Assembly (NCBI GenBank): GCA_038746285.1
Contig: JBCDKT010000014.1
Coordinates: 1 to 64,000, forward strand
Length of the DNA stretch: 64,000 nt
Direction: 5' to 3'
Source: Bacteroidota bacterium
GTDB taxonomy: Bacteria > Bacteroidota > Rhodothermia > Rhodothermales > JANQRZ01
Of the stretch, positions 1 through 8,644 are shown in pieces. How positions within the stretch are numbered: position 1 is the first letter of the stretch; every line of letters begins with the position of its first letter. Below the pieces are notes generated by a model, which made no database searches, was not told the DNA's origin, and saw nothing but the letters and a program-made list of their open reading frames with translations. The position numbers were made by a program, and so were the translations under genes.

Positions 1-868
1 CGGACTGTACCTGGACGACCGGGCTGACCGGGTTGGAGCCGAGGAAGGCCTGGTAGAAGACCACGCCGGACTGTGCCGAGGCGGTGTTGTTGGTCACGGT
101 GTAGGTGAAGTTGGCCGTGCCGGGGGCGGTGACGGTCTGCGACTCGGGGTCGGCGTCGATCTCGAAGTTGTCACCCGTCATCATGGCGGTGTACGAGGCG
201 TTATCTGCGTCGACGAACTCCTCAGAGATGTCGCCGTCAGCAATGAGCGACGCGACTGGCACGTCGGACATGACACCGAAGAAGAACAGGTCAAAGCCAG
301 TGATCGAAACCGAGCCGAGCGTGTTGCCGCCACCGTCGACGGCGCGGAGCGTCGTTTCAGCTCCGTTCCGGTTCAGGTCCACATCGTAGCCCGCGCACTC
401 CACGGCCGGTGAGAACGAGTAGATGAGCTTATCGAAGATGGTGTTGTTTCCAACCTGAACGCCGACCGAGAAGAAGTCGCGGGCGACGAAGAGGTCGTCA
501 GGGTCTCCTGTATCCGGGTTCACGCCCGTGCTGTCGAGCGTGACTATGAGCCCAGGCTCAATGTCGCCAGGCTGGAAGATGACACCGTCCGCTGGCGGCA
601 GCGGGGCATTGATCGCCGCGAACTCGCCCGAGGGAAGGTTAGCTTCCTCAAAGTCCTCTGTCGTGAGCATGCCGCACGCGGCCTCGAAGGCGGCGCGATC
701 GGTGAAGACGGTAGCCCCGCCGCGCTCGGAGAGCACCTCGATGGACGACGGGACGCTCTTGGCCGAGAGCTGGTGCTCGGGGGAGGCCGAGCGCTGCTGA
801 GCGAGCGCGAACGGAGTGACCATCGCGAAGAGCACGGTCACAAGGAAAACACGTAGTGTGTTTGACAT
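1..868 (-). CDS. Secreted protein of unknown function, C-terminus beyond window edge
   Basis: The frame is open from an ATG to the window edge, so about 289 residues are visible and the C-terminus is missing. Residues 1-24 form a signal peptide ending ALA before QQ. After it comes a short motif, ATVFTDRAAFEAACG, then a region of about 200 residues. The last visible part contains FTYTVTNNTASAQSG, which looks like a beta-sandwich repeat. The neighbouring gene downstream of the window start encodes a shorter protein with the same two motifs, so the two are paralogues. I do not recognise a catalytic motif. The start is chosen because it gives a complete signal peptide. Function is unknown; export to periplasm or surface is inferred. 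Confidence 0.75.
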   Translation of the reverse strand, partial: MSNTLRVFLVTVLFAMVTPFALAQQRSASPEHQLSAKSVPSSIEVLSERGGATVFTDRAAFEAACGMLTTEDFEEANLPSGEFAAINAPLPPADGVIFQPGDIEPGLIVTLDSTGVNPDTGDPDDLFVARDFFSVGVQVGNNTIFDKLIYSFSPAVECAGYDVDLNRNGAETTLRAVDGGGNTLGSVSITGFDLFFFGVMSDVPVASLIADGDISEEFVDADNASYTAMMTGDNFEIDADPESQTVTAPGTANFTYTVTNNTASAQSGVVFYQAFLGSNPVSPVVQVQS

Positions 869-1077
869 AACGGGTACGGGGTTTAAGGTGAAGGACGGAG
901 AAGCAGAGTGCTACTCCGGAAGAGGCCTCTAATGAAAGAACAAAGAAGACAAAAAGCTAGCCATGACCAATTAATTTTCGCTTCTCCAACACGGATGCTC
1001 CAGAAGCGCATGCAGGATGCGCCAGAAGCGCATGATAGAGGCCGTGCCCTGGAGAGAGCGGGTGGCTGCCCGCAGCC

Positions 1078-1611
1078 CTATTCCGCGCCAGCGCCCATGA
1101 CGGTGACCGCGAGCGGGGCGGAGCAGGCAGTGCGCGCGCCGATGTCTGGGCCGATGCAGAGGAAATACGTGTAGGCTCCGGGTCGGGCGGCACGGGGCAC
1201 GGCCTGCCGGTAGACCCTGCTGATTTGCCCCGGAGCGAACGCGCCTTCCAGGATGGCGCCTTGCAGCAGGGTAGTACTGTCACGCTCGGCGTAGAAGAAC
1301 AGGCCGCCCTCCAGCGCCTGCGCTGTCTGATTCGTCACGGTGTACTTGAGCCTCGCCGAACTGCCCGGCGCGACGGTGGTGGAGCCGCGCGCGCTCAGTA
1401 TCAGCCGGAACGGCCCCTCGCTGCCGAACGACAGGTTGTCTACCGCAGCCCGTCCCGAGACCGCTGCCGTCCCGCAGGCCACGTCGAAGTCTTCCCGCGT
1501 GGTGTAAACGGACGCCCCACCGGCTGGCGCAGCGTCGCGCTGGGCAAGGGCCGGAACGGACAGGACGGCCGCGAGCGCGACAGCGCGGCAGAGCGACGAG
1601 AGAGGCAGCAT
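1078..1611 (-). CDS. Short secreted paralogue of the preceding gene, unknown function
   Basis: About 177 residues with a signal peptide (LAAVLSVPALAQ). An upstream in-frame Met would add 11 residues, but the inner Met gives the better signal peptide. The mature part has ASVYTTREDFDVACG followed by a beta-sandwich-like segment with YTVTNQTAQALEGGLFFY. Both motifs match the partial gene at the left edge, but the roughly 150-200 residues that separate them there are nearly absent here. It therefore looks like an internally deleted or minimal paralogue. Two Cys near the C-terminus may form a disulfide. No enzyme motif is seen. Confidence 0.65.
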   Translation of the reverse strand: MLPLSSLCRAVALAAVLSVPALAQRDAAPAGGASVYTTREDFDVACGTAAVSGRAAVDNLSFGSEGPFRLILSARGSTTVAPGSSARLKYTVTNQTAQALEGGLFFYAERDSTTLLQGAILEGAFAPGQISRVYRQAVPRAARPGAYTYFLCIGPDIGARTACSAPLAVTVMGAGAE

Positions 1612-1685
1612 GCGGGCAGGGCTTAGGAAGAGTGTAGGGTACAACCAAAGCAGTGTTATGTGCTCCGGCGTGCCGTGCCGCCCCG

Positions 1686-2027
1686 TTAGAAAACGGATGC
1701 GTCGCTACCTCGGGAGTCCCTCCTTGCACGCTCACCTCGCTCATCATGCGAGCTACTCCCGACTCCGCCGCCGTCGATACCGAGGCCAATGTTGCCCGTC
1801 GAAATGAGCAGCAGCTTGAACGGGAGGTCCTGGACAAGCAATGCGTCTACAAAATCAGCATCCTTCGTCACGGCGACTCGCCTCTCCTCGACGGAGCGCC
1901 GGTTGATCTCTGCGTCCGTCGTGCGGTTGCCCTCCGGGAGGTCGAGGGTATGGACGGCGTCGTGCCCGGCCTCGCGCAGGCGGTAGGCTAGGCGGCGAGG
2001 AAGCTGAGCATCGATCAGGAATCTCAC
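1686..2027 (-). CDS. DUF5615 PIN-like toxin, C-terminus abnormal
   Basis: The first 75 or so residues match the DUF5615 PIN-like family: MRFLIDAQLPRRLA at the start, then VAVTKDADFVDALL and LLLISTGNI. These proteins are thought to be the nuclease half of toxin-antitoxin pairs with DUF433 partners, acting on RNA. The ATG overlaps the end of the DUF433 gene by 4 bases, so the two are translationally coupled. After STGNI the usual helical tail is replaced by a Gly/Ser/Arg-rich stretch (GLGIDGGGVGSSSHDERGE). Neither alternative frame restores an obvious family tail, so the 3' end is probably frameshifted or replaced. The toxin may be inactive. Confidence 0.7.
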   Translation of the reverse strand: MRFLIDAQLPRRLAYRLREAGHDAVHTLDLPEGNRTTDAEINRRSVEERRVAVTKDADFVDALLVQDLPFKLLLISTGNIGLGIDGGGVGSSSHDERGERARRDSRGSDASVF

Positions 2028-2251
2028 AGCCGGACCGCTTGCACGCGCTTCGTCTGGCTCAGCCGTGCGGCGTAGTCCAGCGCGGCCAGCACATCGTCGC
2101 GCTCCAGGTCCTCGTAACCGGCCAGAATGTCGTCCGTGCTCACCCCCGAGCTGAGCAGTTCGAGGATCGTCTCCACGGGATACCGTAGCCCACGGATGCA
2201 GGGCTTTCCGTGGCAGATGGCAGGGTCAATCGTGATGCGGTCGCGGAGCAT
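2024..2251 (-). CDS. DUF433 domain antitoxin
   Basis: A 75-residue protein that is almost entirely a DUF433 domain, a winged-helix-like fold found in antitoxins. The signature ITIDPAICHGKPCIRGLRYPV is recognisable near residues 7-27, followed by ILELLSSGVSTDDILAGY. It precedes and overlaps the DUF5615 gene in the standard antitoxin-toxin order. It probably binds the toxin and the shared promoter. A TATATTCG element ends three bases before the ATG, so a nearly leaderless transcript starting between it and the exporter gene is possible. Otherwise it could be read through from the ABC gene 12 bases upstream. Confidence 0.8.
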   Translation of the reverse strand: MLRDRITIDPAICHGKPCIRGLRYPVETILELLSSGVSTDDILAGYEDLERDDVLAALDYAARLSQTKRVQAVRL

Positions 2252-2263
2252 GGGCGAATATAC

Positions 2264-4093
2264 TCAGGCTGTAGTGTGCTCCTGGTCGGCGTACTGGAGT
2301 TCGTAGAGCCGCCGGTAGAGGCCGCCCGCAGCGAGGAGGTCTTGATGCGTCCCCCGCTCGCGGACCTGTCCTTTGTGCATCACCAGGATCTGCCCGGCGT
2401 CCTGGATCGTCGAGAGGCGGTGGGCCACGACGAGCGCGCTCCGCCCGTCCATCAGTGTCCCGAGCGCCGTCTGCACCAGCTCCTCGGTCTCGGTATCTAC
2501 CGAGCTCGTCGCCTCGTCCAGGACGATGATCGCGGGGTCGTAGACGAGCGCGCGGATGAAGGAGACGAGCTGGCGCTGGCCGTGCGAGAGCGTCACCCCG
2601 CGCTCGCCGATCTCGTGCGCGAGCCCGTCCGGCAGCATGCCGATGAACCGGTCGGCACCGACGAGGTCGACGGCGCGCGCCACGTCCTGGAGGTTCTTGG
2701 CCGGGTCGCCGAGCGTGATGTTGTCGGCGAGGGAGCCGGAGAAGAGGAACACGTCCTGGAGGACGAGGCCGATGTGCCGCCGGAGGTCGGCGAGCGCGAG
2801 GTCGCGGATCGGGACACCGTCCACGCGAATCGTGCCGCGTTGCACTTCGTAGAACCGGAGCAGCAGGTTGATGATTGTCGTCTTGCCCGAGCCCGTCGCT
2901 CCCACGAGCGCGACGGTCTGCCCGGGCTCGACGGTGAACGACACGTCGCGGAGCACCCAGTTCGGCTCGTCGGAGTCGGGCAGGGTCTCGTAGGCGAACC
3001 ACACGTTCTCGAACTCGATCCGGCCCCGGCACTCGGCGAGGACGGTCGGCTCGTCGGGCTCGGCGAGCGCGGCGTCGTGGTCGAGCACGTCGAAGACGCG
3101 CTCCGAAGCCGCCATCGCGCCCTGGAGCGTGTTGTACTGGTCCGACAGGTTGCGGATGGGCTCGAAGAAGCGGCGGACGTACTGGATGAACGCGATCAGC
3201 ACGCCGACCGTCAGCGTGGCCCGCATCGCCTCGGTCCCGCCGAACCAGATCACGAGCGCGAGCGCGAGGGCCGCGATGATGTCGACGGCGGGGAAGAAGA
3301 GGGCGTAGTAGAACACGCCCTTGACCTGCGCCTCGCGGTGCGCGTCGTTGATGGCGCTGAAGCGGCGCATCTCCTCGCGCTCGCGGTTGAAGAGTTGGAC
3401 CACCTGCATCCCGGTCACATGCTCCTGGAGGAACGAGTTCAGGCGGCTGATCTGGGCGCGCGTCTCGCGGTAGACCACGCGGACCCGGCTGCGGAAGGTC
3501 ATCGTCGCCCAGAACATGAGCGGCATCACCGCCAGCGCCACGAGCGCGAGGCGCGCGTTGAGCGTGAACATGAAGTAGGTGATGAAGACGAGCTGCGAGA
3601 GGCTCCCGAGGATCGAGACGACGCCCGCCGAAAGCAGATCGGACAGCGCCTCGATGTCCGACGTCGTCCGCGTGATGAGCCGCCCGATGGGCGTCCGGTC
3701 GAAGTAGCCGAGCGGCTGACGCTGGATGTGGCGGAAGACGCGCGTGCGGAGGTCGTAGAGCGCCTGCTGCCCGACCCACTGCGTGAGGTAGCCCCCGGCG
3801 AACGACGCGATCCCCTGCCCGACGAGCACGAGCGCGAGCAGCCCGACGATCCGCAGCAGCCCCGGCACGTCGCCCTCGACGATGTGGTTGTCGATGGCGA
3901 GCTGGACGAGCTTCGGCTGGAGTGCCCCGAGGAACGCTGTCCCGAGGACGAGCACGCTGGCGACGAGTACCCGGCCTTTGTACGGCCCGAGAAACGACAT
4001 AATCCGGCGGAAGAGCCGTCCGTCGTACACGGTGGCTTCGCTGGCCCGCTCCTCGGCACTGGCCTGTCCGTTGGTACCGGTGTCTTCCGCCAT
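2264..4093 (-). CDS. ABC exporter half-transporter with catalytic Glu and variant signature
   Basis: 609 residues in the MsbA/MdlB layout: a six-helix type-1 exporter domain (about 30-340) then a nucleotide-binding domain. Walker A is GATGSGKT (about 398), the Walker B end is IIVLDEATS with catalytic Glu at about 527, and the H-loop His is near 558. The ABC signature is LSHGQ (about 502), not LSGGQ. The other half-transporter lies just upstream, beyond rnz, and has a normal LSGGQ but a degenerate Walker B. The two defects would fall in one composite ATP site, as in heterodimeric exporters such as TM287/288 and BmrCD. The substrate (drug or lipid) cannot be told from sequence. Confidence 0.9.
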   Translation of the reverse strand: MAEDTGTNGQASAEERASEATVYDGRLFRRIMSFLGPYKGRVLVASVLVLGTAFLGALQPKLVQLAIDNHIVEGDVPGLLRIVGLLALVLVGQGIASFAGGYLTQWVGQQALYDLRTRVFRHIQRQPLGYFDRTPIGRLITRTTSDIEALSDLLSAGVVSILGSLSQLVFITYFMFTLNARLALVALAVMPLMFWATMTFRSRVRVVYRETRAQISRLNSFLQEHVTGMQVVQLFNREREEMRRFSAINDAHREAQVKGVFYYALFFPAVDIIAALALALVIWFGGTEAMRATLTVGVLIAFIQYVRRFFEPIRNLSDQYNTLQGAMAASERVFDVLDHDAALAEPDEPTVLAECRGRIEFENVWFAYETLPDSDEPNWVLRDVSFTVEPGQTVALVGATGSGKTTIINLLLRFYEVQRGTIRVDGVPIRDLALADLRRHIGLVLQDVFLFSGSLADNITLGDPAKNLQDVARAVDLVGADRFIGMLPDGLAHEIGERGVTLSHGQRQLVSFIRALVYDPAIIVLDEATSSVDTETEELVQTALGTLMDGRSALVVAHRLSTIQDAGQILVMHKGQVRERGTHQDLLAAGGLYRRLYELQYADQEHTTA

Positions 4094-4153
4094 ACTTTCG
4101 TTGGGTGAGAATGGAAGATGGAGGATGGGGAATGGATTCTATTCCTCCATCGT

Positions 4154-5092
4154 CTATCCTCTCTCTTCTCCCGGCACCAGCCGGACCGTTTCTAATTCCC
4201 GAGCCGCATCCGTGTTCTGGAAGACGGCGCGCGCCTCGGCTACGAGCGCGTCCGAGGTCTCGTAGCGCGCCGAGAAGTGGGTCAGCAGGAGCCGCTTCGC
4301 CCCGGCGTCGCGGGCGACCTCGGCGGCCTGCCGGGCGGTCGAGTGCCCGGTCTCGGCGGCGCGCTCGGCGTGGGCCTCGGTAAACGTCGCCTCGTGGAGG
4401 AGAAGGTCGGCACCGTCGGCGAGGGCGCGCCCGCCGGGGCACGGGGCCGTGTCGAGAACGTAGGCGAAGACCGCCCCCGGCCGCTCCGGCCCGACGACCT
4501 CCGCCGGCTCGACGGTCCGCCCGTCGGCCGTCGTCACGGCCTCGCCCCGGACGAGCCGTCCGATGTCGGGCCCGGCGACCCCGAGCGCCGCGGCCCGCTC
4601 CGCGTCCACCCGGCCCGGCCGCGCGCGCTCGGCGAACCGGAAGCCGGCAGCGAAGACGCGGTGGTCGATGGGCCGCGCCTCGACCGTAAAGTCCTCGGTC
4701 TCGTACACGACCGCGTGCCCGAAGCCTTCGCCGAGTTCGACGTAGTCGACGTCGAACGGGAGCCAGCCGTTTTTCAGCCCGGGCAGCGATTCGAGAATGC
4801 CCTGGAGCCCTGCCGGGCCGACGAGTGTGAGCGGGTCGGTCCGCTCCAGGAGGGCCATCGTCGTGAGGATGCCCGGCAGGCCGTAGAGGTGGTCGCCGTG
4901 GAAATGGGTGAGAAAGATGGCTTCGATGCGCGAGCGCTTGACGCCGGCTTCGAGGAGCCGGTACTGCGTGCCCTCGCCGCAGTCGAAGAGCAGCACGCGG
5001 CCTCCGCGCCGGAGCGCGCACCCGGCGAGGTGTCGCCCGTGCGCCGGGATCGCGCTCGCCGTGCCGAGAGGGATGAGTTCTGTTCGATACGA
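4154..5092 (-). CDS. rnz: Ribonuclease Z (tRNA 3' processing endonuclease)
   Basis: A metallo-beta-lactamase-fold nuclease that trims the 3' end of tRNA precursors. The zinc motif THFHGDH lies at about residues 63-69 and is preceded by LLFDCGEGTQYRLLEAG, typical of RNase Z. Length is 312 residues, normal for the short bacterial form. I chose the Met of MSYRTELIPLG as start. An in-frame Met 12 codons upstream lies inside a dispersed palindrome and is unlikely to be used. The gene sits between two ABC exporter halves, all in one direction, but no functional link is known. Confidence 0.92.
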   Translation of the reverse strand, partial: SYRTELIPLGTASAIPAHGRHLAGCALRRGGRVLLFDCGEGTQYRLLEAGVKRSRIEAIFLTHFHGDHLYGLPGILTTMALLERTDPLTLVGPAGLQGILESLPGLKNGWLPFDVDYVELGEGFGHAVVYETEDFTVEARPIDHRVFAAGFRFAERARPGRVDAERAAALGVAGPDIGRLVRGEAVTTADGRTVEPAEVVGPERPGAVFAYVLDTAPCPGGRALADGADLLLHEATFTEAHAERAAETGHSTARQAAEVARDAGAKRLLLTHFSARYETSDALVAEARAVFQNTDAARELETVRLVPGEERG

Positions 5093-5108
5093 CATGGGTG
5101 ACCGTGGC

Positions 5109-5136
5109 GTAGGGGTTTGGTTAATCAAGCCCCTAC
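5109..5136. repeat. 28-bp dispersed palindrome, GTAGGGG family, ATTAAT core
   Basis: Arms GTAGGGG and CCCCTAC enclose a core TTTGGTTAATCAAG. The two halves differ at two places, and both mismatches become G-U pairs in RNA, so the hairpin is kept. It lies between the downstream end of an ABC gene and rnz. Related copies are near 22.5 and 56.6 kb. Confidence 0.85.
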
Positions 5137-5149
5137 GGGTCGGGGCAGA

Positions 5150-6964
5150 TCATACTACCCCAGCCAGTTCTTCCTCCAGCAACTGCTTCCGGTAGAGGTC
5201 GGCGTAGAGGCCGTCGTGCTCGATGAGGGTGCGGTGGTCGCCGCGCTCGGCGATCCGGCCGTCGTCGAGGACGAGGATTTGGTCGGCGTCCTGCACGGCC
5301 GAGATGCGGTGGCTCACGACGACGATCGTGCGCTCGCCGTAGTGGCTTCGGAGGTGGCCGAGGATCGTGGCCTCGGTGCGGGTGTCGACGGCCGAGAGGG
5401 CGTCGTCGAAGATGAGGATGCGCGGGGCGCGGATGAGCGCGCGGGCGATCGCGGTGCGCTGCTTCTGCCCGCCCGAGAGCGTGATCCCGCGCTCGCCGAC
5501 GCGCGTCCCGAACCCTTCGGGGAAGGCGTCGATGTTGGCCAGGAGGTCGGCTTCGAGGGCGGCCTGCTCGATCTCGGCCGGCGACGCGTCGAGCTCGCCG
5601 AAGGCGATGTTGTGGCCAACCGAGTCGGAGAACAGGAAGACCTCCTGCGGGACGGTGCCGATGTTCGAGCGCAGCGTCTCCAGCGGGATCGCCTGCACGT
5701 CGCGCCCGTCCACGCGGACTACGCCCTCAGTCGGCTCGATCAGGCGCGGGATCAGCTCGACGAGCGTCGACTTGCCGGCCCCCGTCCGCCCGACGACGCC
5801 GAGGGTCGACCCGGCGGGAACGTCGAACGAGAGGCCGTGCAGCACGTCTGGGCCGCCCGGCGTGTAGCGGTAGCGCACGCCCTCGAACGTGACCCGGCCC
5901 TCGATGGCCTCGACCTCGGCGTCGGTCCGCTCGGTGTCGAGTACGTCGGGCGGCGTGTCGAGAATTTCGAAGAGGCGGGTGGCCGAGGCGCTCGCCTGCT
6001 GGACGAGCGAGATCACGTACCCGAACGACGCCACCGGCCACGTCATGATGGCGACGTAGATGATGTACTCGGCGATGTTGCCGAGCGTGATCGTACCCTC
6101 GACGACGAGCCGCCCGCCGACCCAGACGACGAGGATCGTGCTCGCGCCGATGAGGATCTGCATGACCGGCCGGAAGGCGGCGTCGACGAGCGCGAGGTCG
6201 AGCGCCCGCCGCTTGTAGTCCCGGCTTTCGCCCTCGAACCGCTCGGCCTCGAAAATCTCCCGCGTGTAGGCCTTCACGACGCGGATGCCCGCGAGCGCCT
6301 CCTGCACCCGGCTCGTGAGCGCCGAGTACTGCCGCTGCATCGCGTCGGTGCGGGTGTGGACGAGCTTCGAGACGAAGAAGATGGCGACGGCCAGGACCGG
6401 CATGGGGAGCAGCGCCCACAGCGTCAGGACGGGCGAGATCAGCATCATCACGACGAGGACCGTGGCGACCGTCGTGACGGCGCGGACGGCGTACATGATC
6501 GCCGGGCCGACGTAGCGGCGGATCTTCTCGATGTCGCTCGTGGCGCGCGTCAGCACGTCGCCCGTCGGAGTCCGGTGGTAGAACCCGGCCGAGAGCGTCT
6601 GGAGGTGGCCGTAGAGCCGGTTGCGAAGGTCGAACTCGATGTGCCGGCTCGCGACGATCACCGTCTGCCGCGTCCAGAACGAGAACACGCCGCTGACGAC
6701 GGAGAGCCCGATGATGGCCGCCCCGATCACGACGAGCGTGTAGGCAAAGGTGCGCCACAGGAAGCCCTCGGCGGGGGTGCCCGCGTAGAGCGCGTAGACC
6801 GTCACCATCCGCGGGATCGCGTCGACGGCCTCGCGCACGACGATGGGGACGATGATCGCAAACGCCGCCGAGGTGAGCGCGGCAAGCAGGCCCGGGATCA
6901 TCAGGCCTTTGTACGTCCAGAGGTAGGAGTTGAGACGGCGGAGCGGGTGCGCGGAGGACGGCAT
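5150..6964 (-). CDS. ABC exporter half-transporter with degenerate Walker B
   Basis: 604 residues: type-1 exporter membrane domain (about 20-320) and a nucleotide-binding domain. Walker A is GRTGAGKS (about 392), the signature is canonical ITLSGGQKQR (about 494), and the Walker B region reads ILIFDDALSAVD, with Asp at the catalytic Glu position (about 521). The H-loop His is near 552. Asp at this position marks the non-hydrolysing site of heterodimeric ABC exporters. The partner is probably the half-transporter encoded after rnz, which supplies the missing Glu and a non-canonical signature. It is the first gene of this minus-strand group. Confidence 0.9.
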   Translation of the reverse strand: MPSSAHPLRRLNSYLWTYKGLMIPGLLAALTSAAFAIIVPIVVREAVDAIPRMVTVYALYAGTPAEGFLWRTFAYTLVVIGAAIIGLSVVSGVFSFWTRQTVIVASRHIEFDLRNRLYGHLQTLSAGFYHRTPTGDVLTRATSDIEKIRRYVGPAIMYAVRAVTTVATVLVVMMLISPVLTLWALLPMPVLAVAIFFVSKLVHTRTDAMQRQYSALTSRVQEALAGIRVVKAYTREIFEAERFEGESRDYKRRALDLALVDAAFRPVMQILIGASTILVVWVGGRLVVEGTITLGNIAEYIIYVAIMTWPVASFGYVISLVQQASASATRLFEILDTPPDVLDTERTDAEVEAIEGRVTFEGVRYRYTPGGPDVLHGLSFDVPAGSTLGVVGRTGAGKSTLVELIPRLIEPTEGVVRVDGRDVQAIPLETLRSNIGTVPQEVFLFSDSVGHNIAFGELDASPAEIEQAALEADLLANIDAFPEGFGTRVGERGITLSGGQKQRTAIARALIRAPRILIFDDALSAVDTRTEATILGHLRSHYGERTIVVVSHRISAVQDADQILVLDDGRIAERGDHRTLIEHDGLYADLYRKQLLEEELAGVV

Positions 6965-7025
6965 CCCTCCCGAACGCCCCGACGCGAGGGGTGATCCAGC
7001 TACAGGATCGGAAGAGCGGGGGATG

Positions 7026-7085
7026 GGAAGAGCGGAAGGGTTCAGGATTCAGCGCCGAGCCAGTCTTCCCCGCTTCCGCTCTTCC
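7026..7085. repeat. Hairpin spacer with 13-bp perfect arms (GGAAGAGCGGAAG)
   Basis: Arms GGAAGAGCGGAAG and CTTCCGCTCTTCC are exact complements separated by 34 bases. The element lies just past the stop of the AtuA-family gene and could end its transcript, although no U-run follows. The same AGAGCGGA / TCCGCTCT pairing recurs near 15.65 kb. Confidence 0.7.
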
Positions 7086-7100
7086 TTGCTTCCGTTCCTA

Positions 7101-8462
7101 TCACGTTTCGACGACCGTCACCTCAGGCGTTACGCGGTCCTTCGGGATCAGCGCGGGCCAGTAGGCGATCACCTCGCTCGGCTTCGGGCGGCCCCCGGCG
7201 AAGCCGGTGACGGCGCTCGGTCCGGTCAGGATCAGCGGGGCGATCTCGCGCCCGAACTGCTCGACGGGCGCGCGGTCGGCCGCGCGGACCGAGACGCGGA
7301 GCATCACCTCATCGAGGTCGTTCTCGCGGCGCGCGTCGTCGTCCTCGGTGAGCGCGTTCAGGCCGATCAGTTCGGCGCGGTACTCCTCGAACGACAGGCC
7401 GAGGCGGTCAAGGCGGGCCTTGAGGATGTCGGCGGCGGCGCGGGCTTTCTTGGCCGCGTCGGGCCAGGCGTAGACGAGCGTGGACGATGCCTTCCAGCCG
7501 TCGGCGTAGGCGGCGCTGACCTTGTAGAACGCGGTGTCCTCCGAGCCCGCGATGCCGTGGACGCGGACGCGGTTCTCGCCGTCGGCCTCGAGGTGGATCG
7601 AGGTGAAGTCGGCAACGCAGTCCGGGGTGATGTAGTCGGTCGGGTCGCCGATCTCGTAGAGGAGCTGCTCGGCGACGGTCGCGGTGGAGACGAGCCCGCC
7701 GGTGCCGTCGTGCTTGGTGACGGTAAACGTCCCGTCGGGACGGGCCTCGACAATCGGGAAGCCGATCCGGGCCATGTCGGGGACCGTGTCCCAGTCGGTG
7801 AAGTTGCCGCCCGACGACTGCGCGCCGCACTCGAGGATGTGTCCGGCGACCGTCCCGGCGGCCATCTTGTCCCAGTCCGCTGGATCCCAGCCGAAGGCGT
7901 GGATCATCGGGGCGAGCGTGAGGCCGGTGTCGGTCGTGCGCCCGGTGATGACCACGTCCGCGCCCTCGGCGAGGGCTTCGACGATCGGCCCGGCCCCGAG
8001 GTAGGCGTTGGCGCTCACCATCTGGTCGCGGACCGGCGCAAGCGGCTCGCCCGTCTCCATGTGCTTCAGCTCGACCCCTTCGGCGAGGAGCGTGTCGAGG
8101 TCGCCGAGCAGGTCGTCGCCGGTCACGACGGCGATGCGCACGCCCGCGATGCCGCGCGCCGCTGCGTTCGCCAGGATCGCGTCGCGGCAGCCGAGGGGGT
8201 TGACGCCGCCCGCGTTCGAGACGATCGTGAACCCCTTTTCTTTGATGTCCGGCAGCAGTTCGGTGACCACCTCGACGAAGTCGCGCGCGTAGCCGAAGGC
8301 GGGGTTGCGGAGCTTCTGCTTCTGGAGGATCGACATGGTGACCTCGGCGAGGTAGTCCATGACGAGGTAGTCGATGGGGCCGCCGCGCGCCTGGTCGATG
8401 GGGGCGCGCTGGAGGTCGCCCCAGAAGCCCTGGCCGGAGGCGATGCGAATGGTGTTTTTCAT
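7101..8462 (-). CDS. AtuA family protein (DUF1446)
   Basis: 453 residues that read as the AtuA/DUF1446 family: the opening IRIASGQGFWGDLQRAP, then YLVMDYLAEVTMSILQKQK, an N-terminal FTIVSNAGGVNPLGC segment and GADVVITGRTTDTGLTLAP. AtuA is named from acyclic terpene utilisation in Pseudomonas, where its exact reaction is not settled. No other atu genes (carboxylase, acyl-CoA dehydrogenase) are nearby, so a terpene role here is not supported. Upstream, TACCTTTC, 29 bases before the ATG, resembles the Bacteroidota -7 element. The gene stands alone between the ABC group and the sensor kinase. Confidence 0.8.
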   Translation of the reverse strand: MKNTIRIASGQGFWGDLQRAPIDQARGGPIDYLVMDYLAEVTMSILQKQKLRNPAFGYARDFVEVVTELLPDIKEKGFTIVSNAGGVNPLGCRDAILANAAARGIAGVRIAVVTGDDLLGDLDTLLAEGVELKHMETGEPLAPVRDQMVSANAYLGAGPIVEALAEGADVVITGRTTDTGLTLAPMIHAFGWDPADWDKMAAGTVAGHILECGAQSSGGNFTDWDTVPDMARIGFPIVEARPDGTFTVTKHDGTGGLVSTATVAEQLLYEIGDPTDYITPDCVADFTSIHLEADGENRVRVHGIAGSEDTAFYKVSAAYADGWKASSTLVYAWPDAAKKARAAADILKARLDRLGLSFEEYRAELIGLNALTEDDDARRENDLDEVMLRVSVRAADRAPVEQFGREIAPLILTGPSAVTGFAGGRPKPSEVIAYWPALIPKDRVTPEVTVVET

Positions 8463-8490
8463 GGGGGAGAGGCAGAAGCGGAGGGAGCCG

Positions 8491-8498
8491 GAAAGGTA
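8491..8498 (-). promoter_or_regulatory. Possible Bacteroidota-type -7 element for the AtuA-family gene
   Basis: The minus strand reads TACCTTTC, seven of eight matches to TAnnTTTG, 29 bases before the start codon. No TTG is seen at the expected upstream distance, so the call is weak. Confidence 0.35.
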
Positions 8499-8644
8499 CG
8501 GCGAGGAGGAGTGGCTCGGCGGGGAGAGGTCGTTCGGCGAGGAGGGAAAGGAGAGTATGGAGTGCAGCCGCGCTGCTACCCCTCGTCGGTTCTACCCTCC
8601 GAGCCCTTCGTACCCTCCACGCCCTGTATACCCTCTCGCCCCGG

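Noticed and set aside
2210-4108. Long open frame on the plus strand opposite the ABC exporter gene (similar ones opposite the second ABC gene, the LOV kinase, flhA and others)
   Set aside because: They are rich in Arg, Glu, Asp and Gly, have no family motif, and lie exactly against strongly recognisable genes. High GC content leaves few stop codons, so such frames are expected.
5093-5128. Longer N-terminus of ribonuclease Z
   Set aside because: The upstream Met falls within the dispersed palindrome, and the family start MSYRTELIPLG is downstream.
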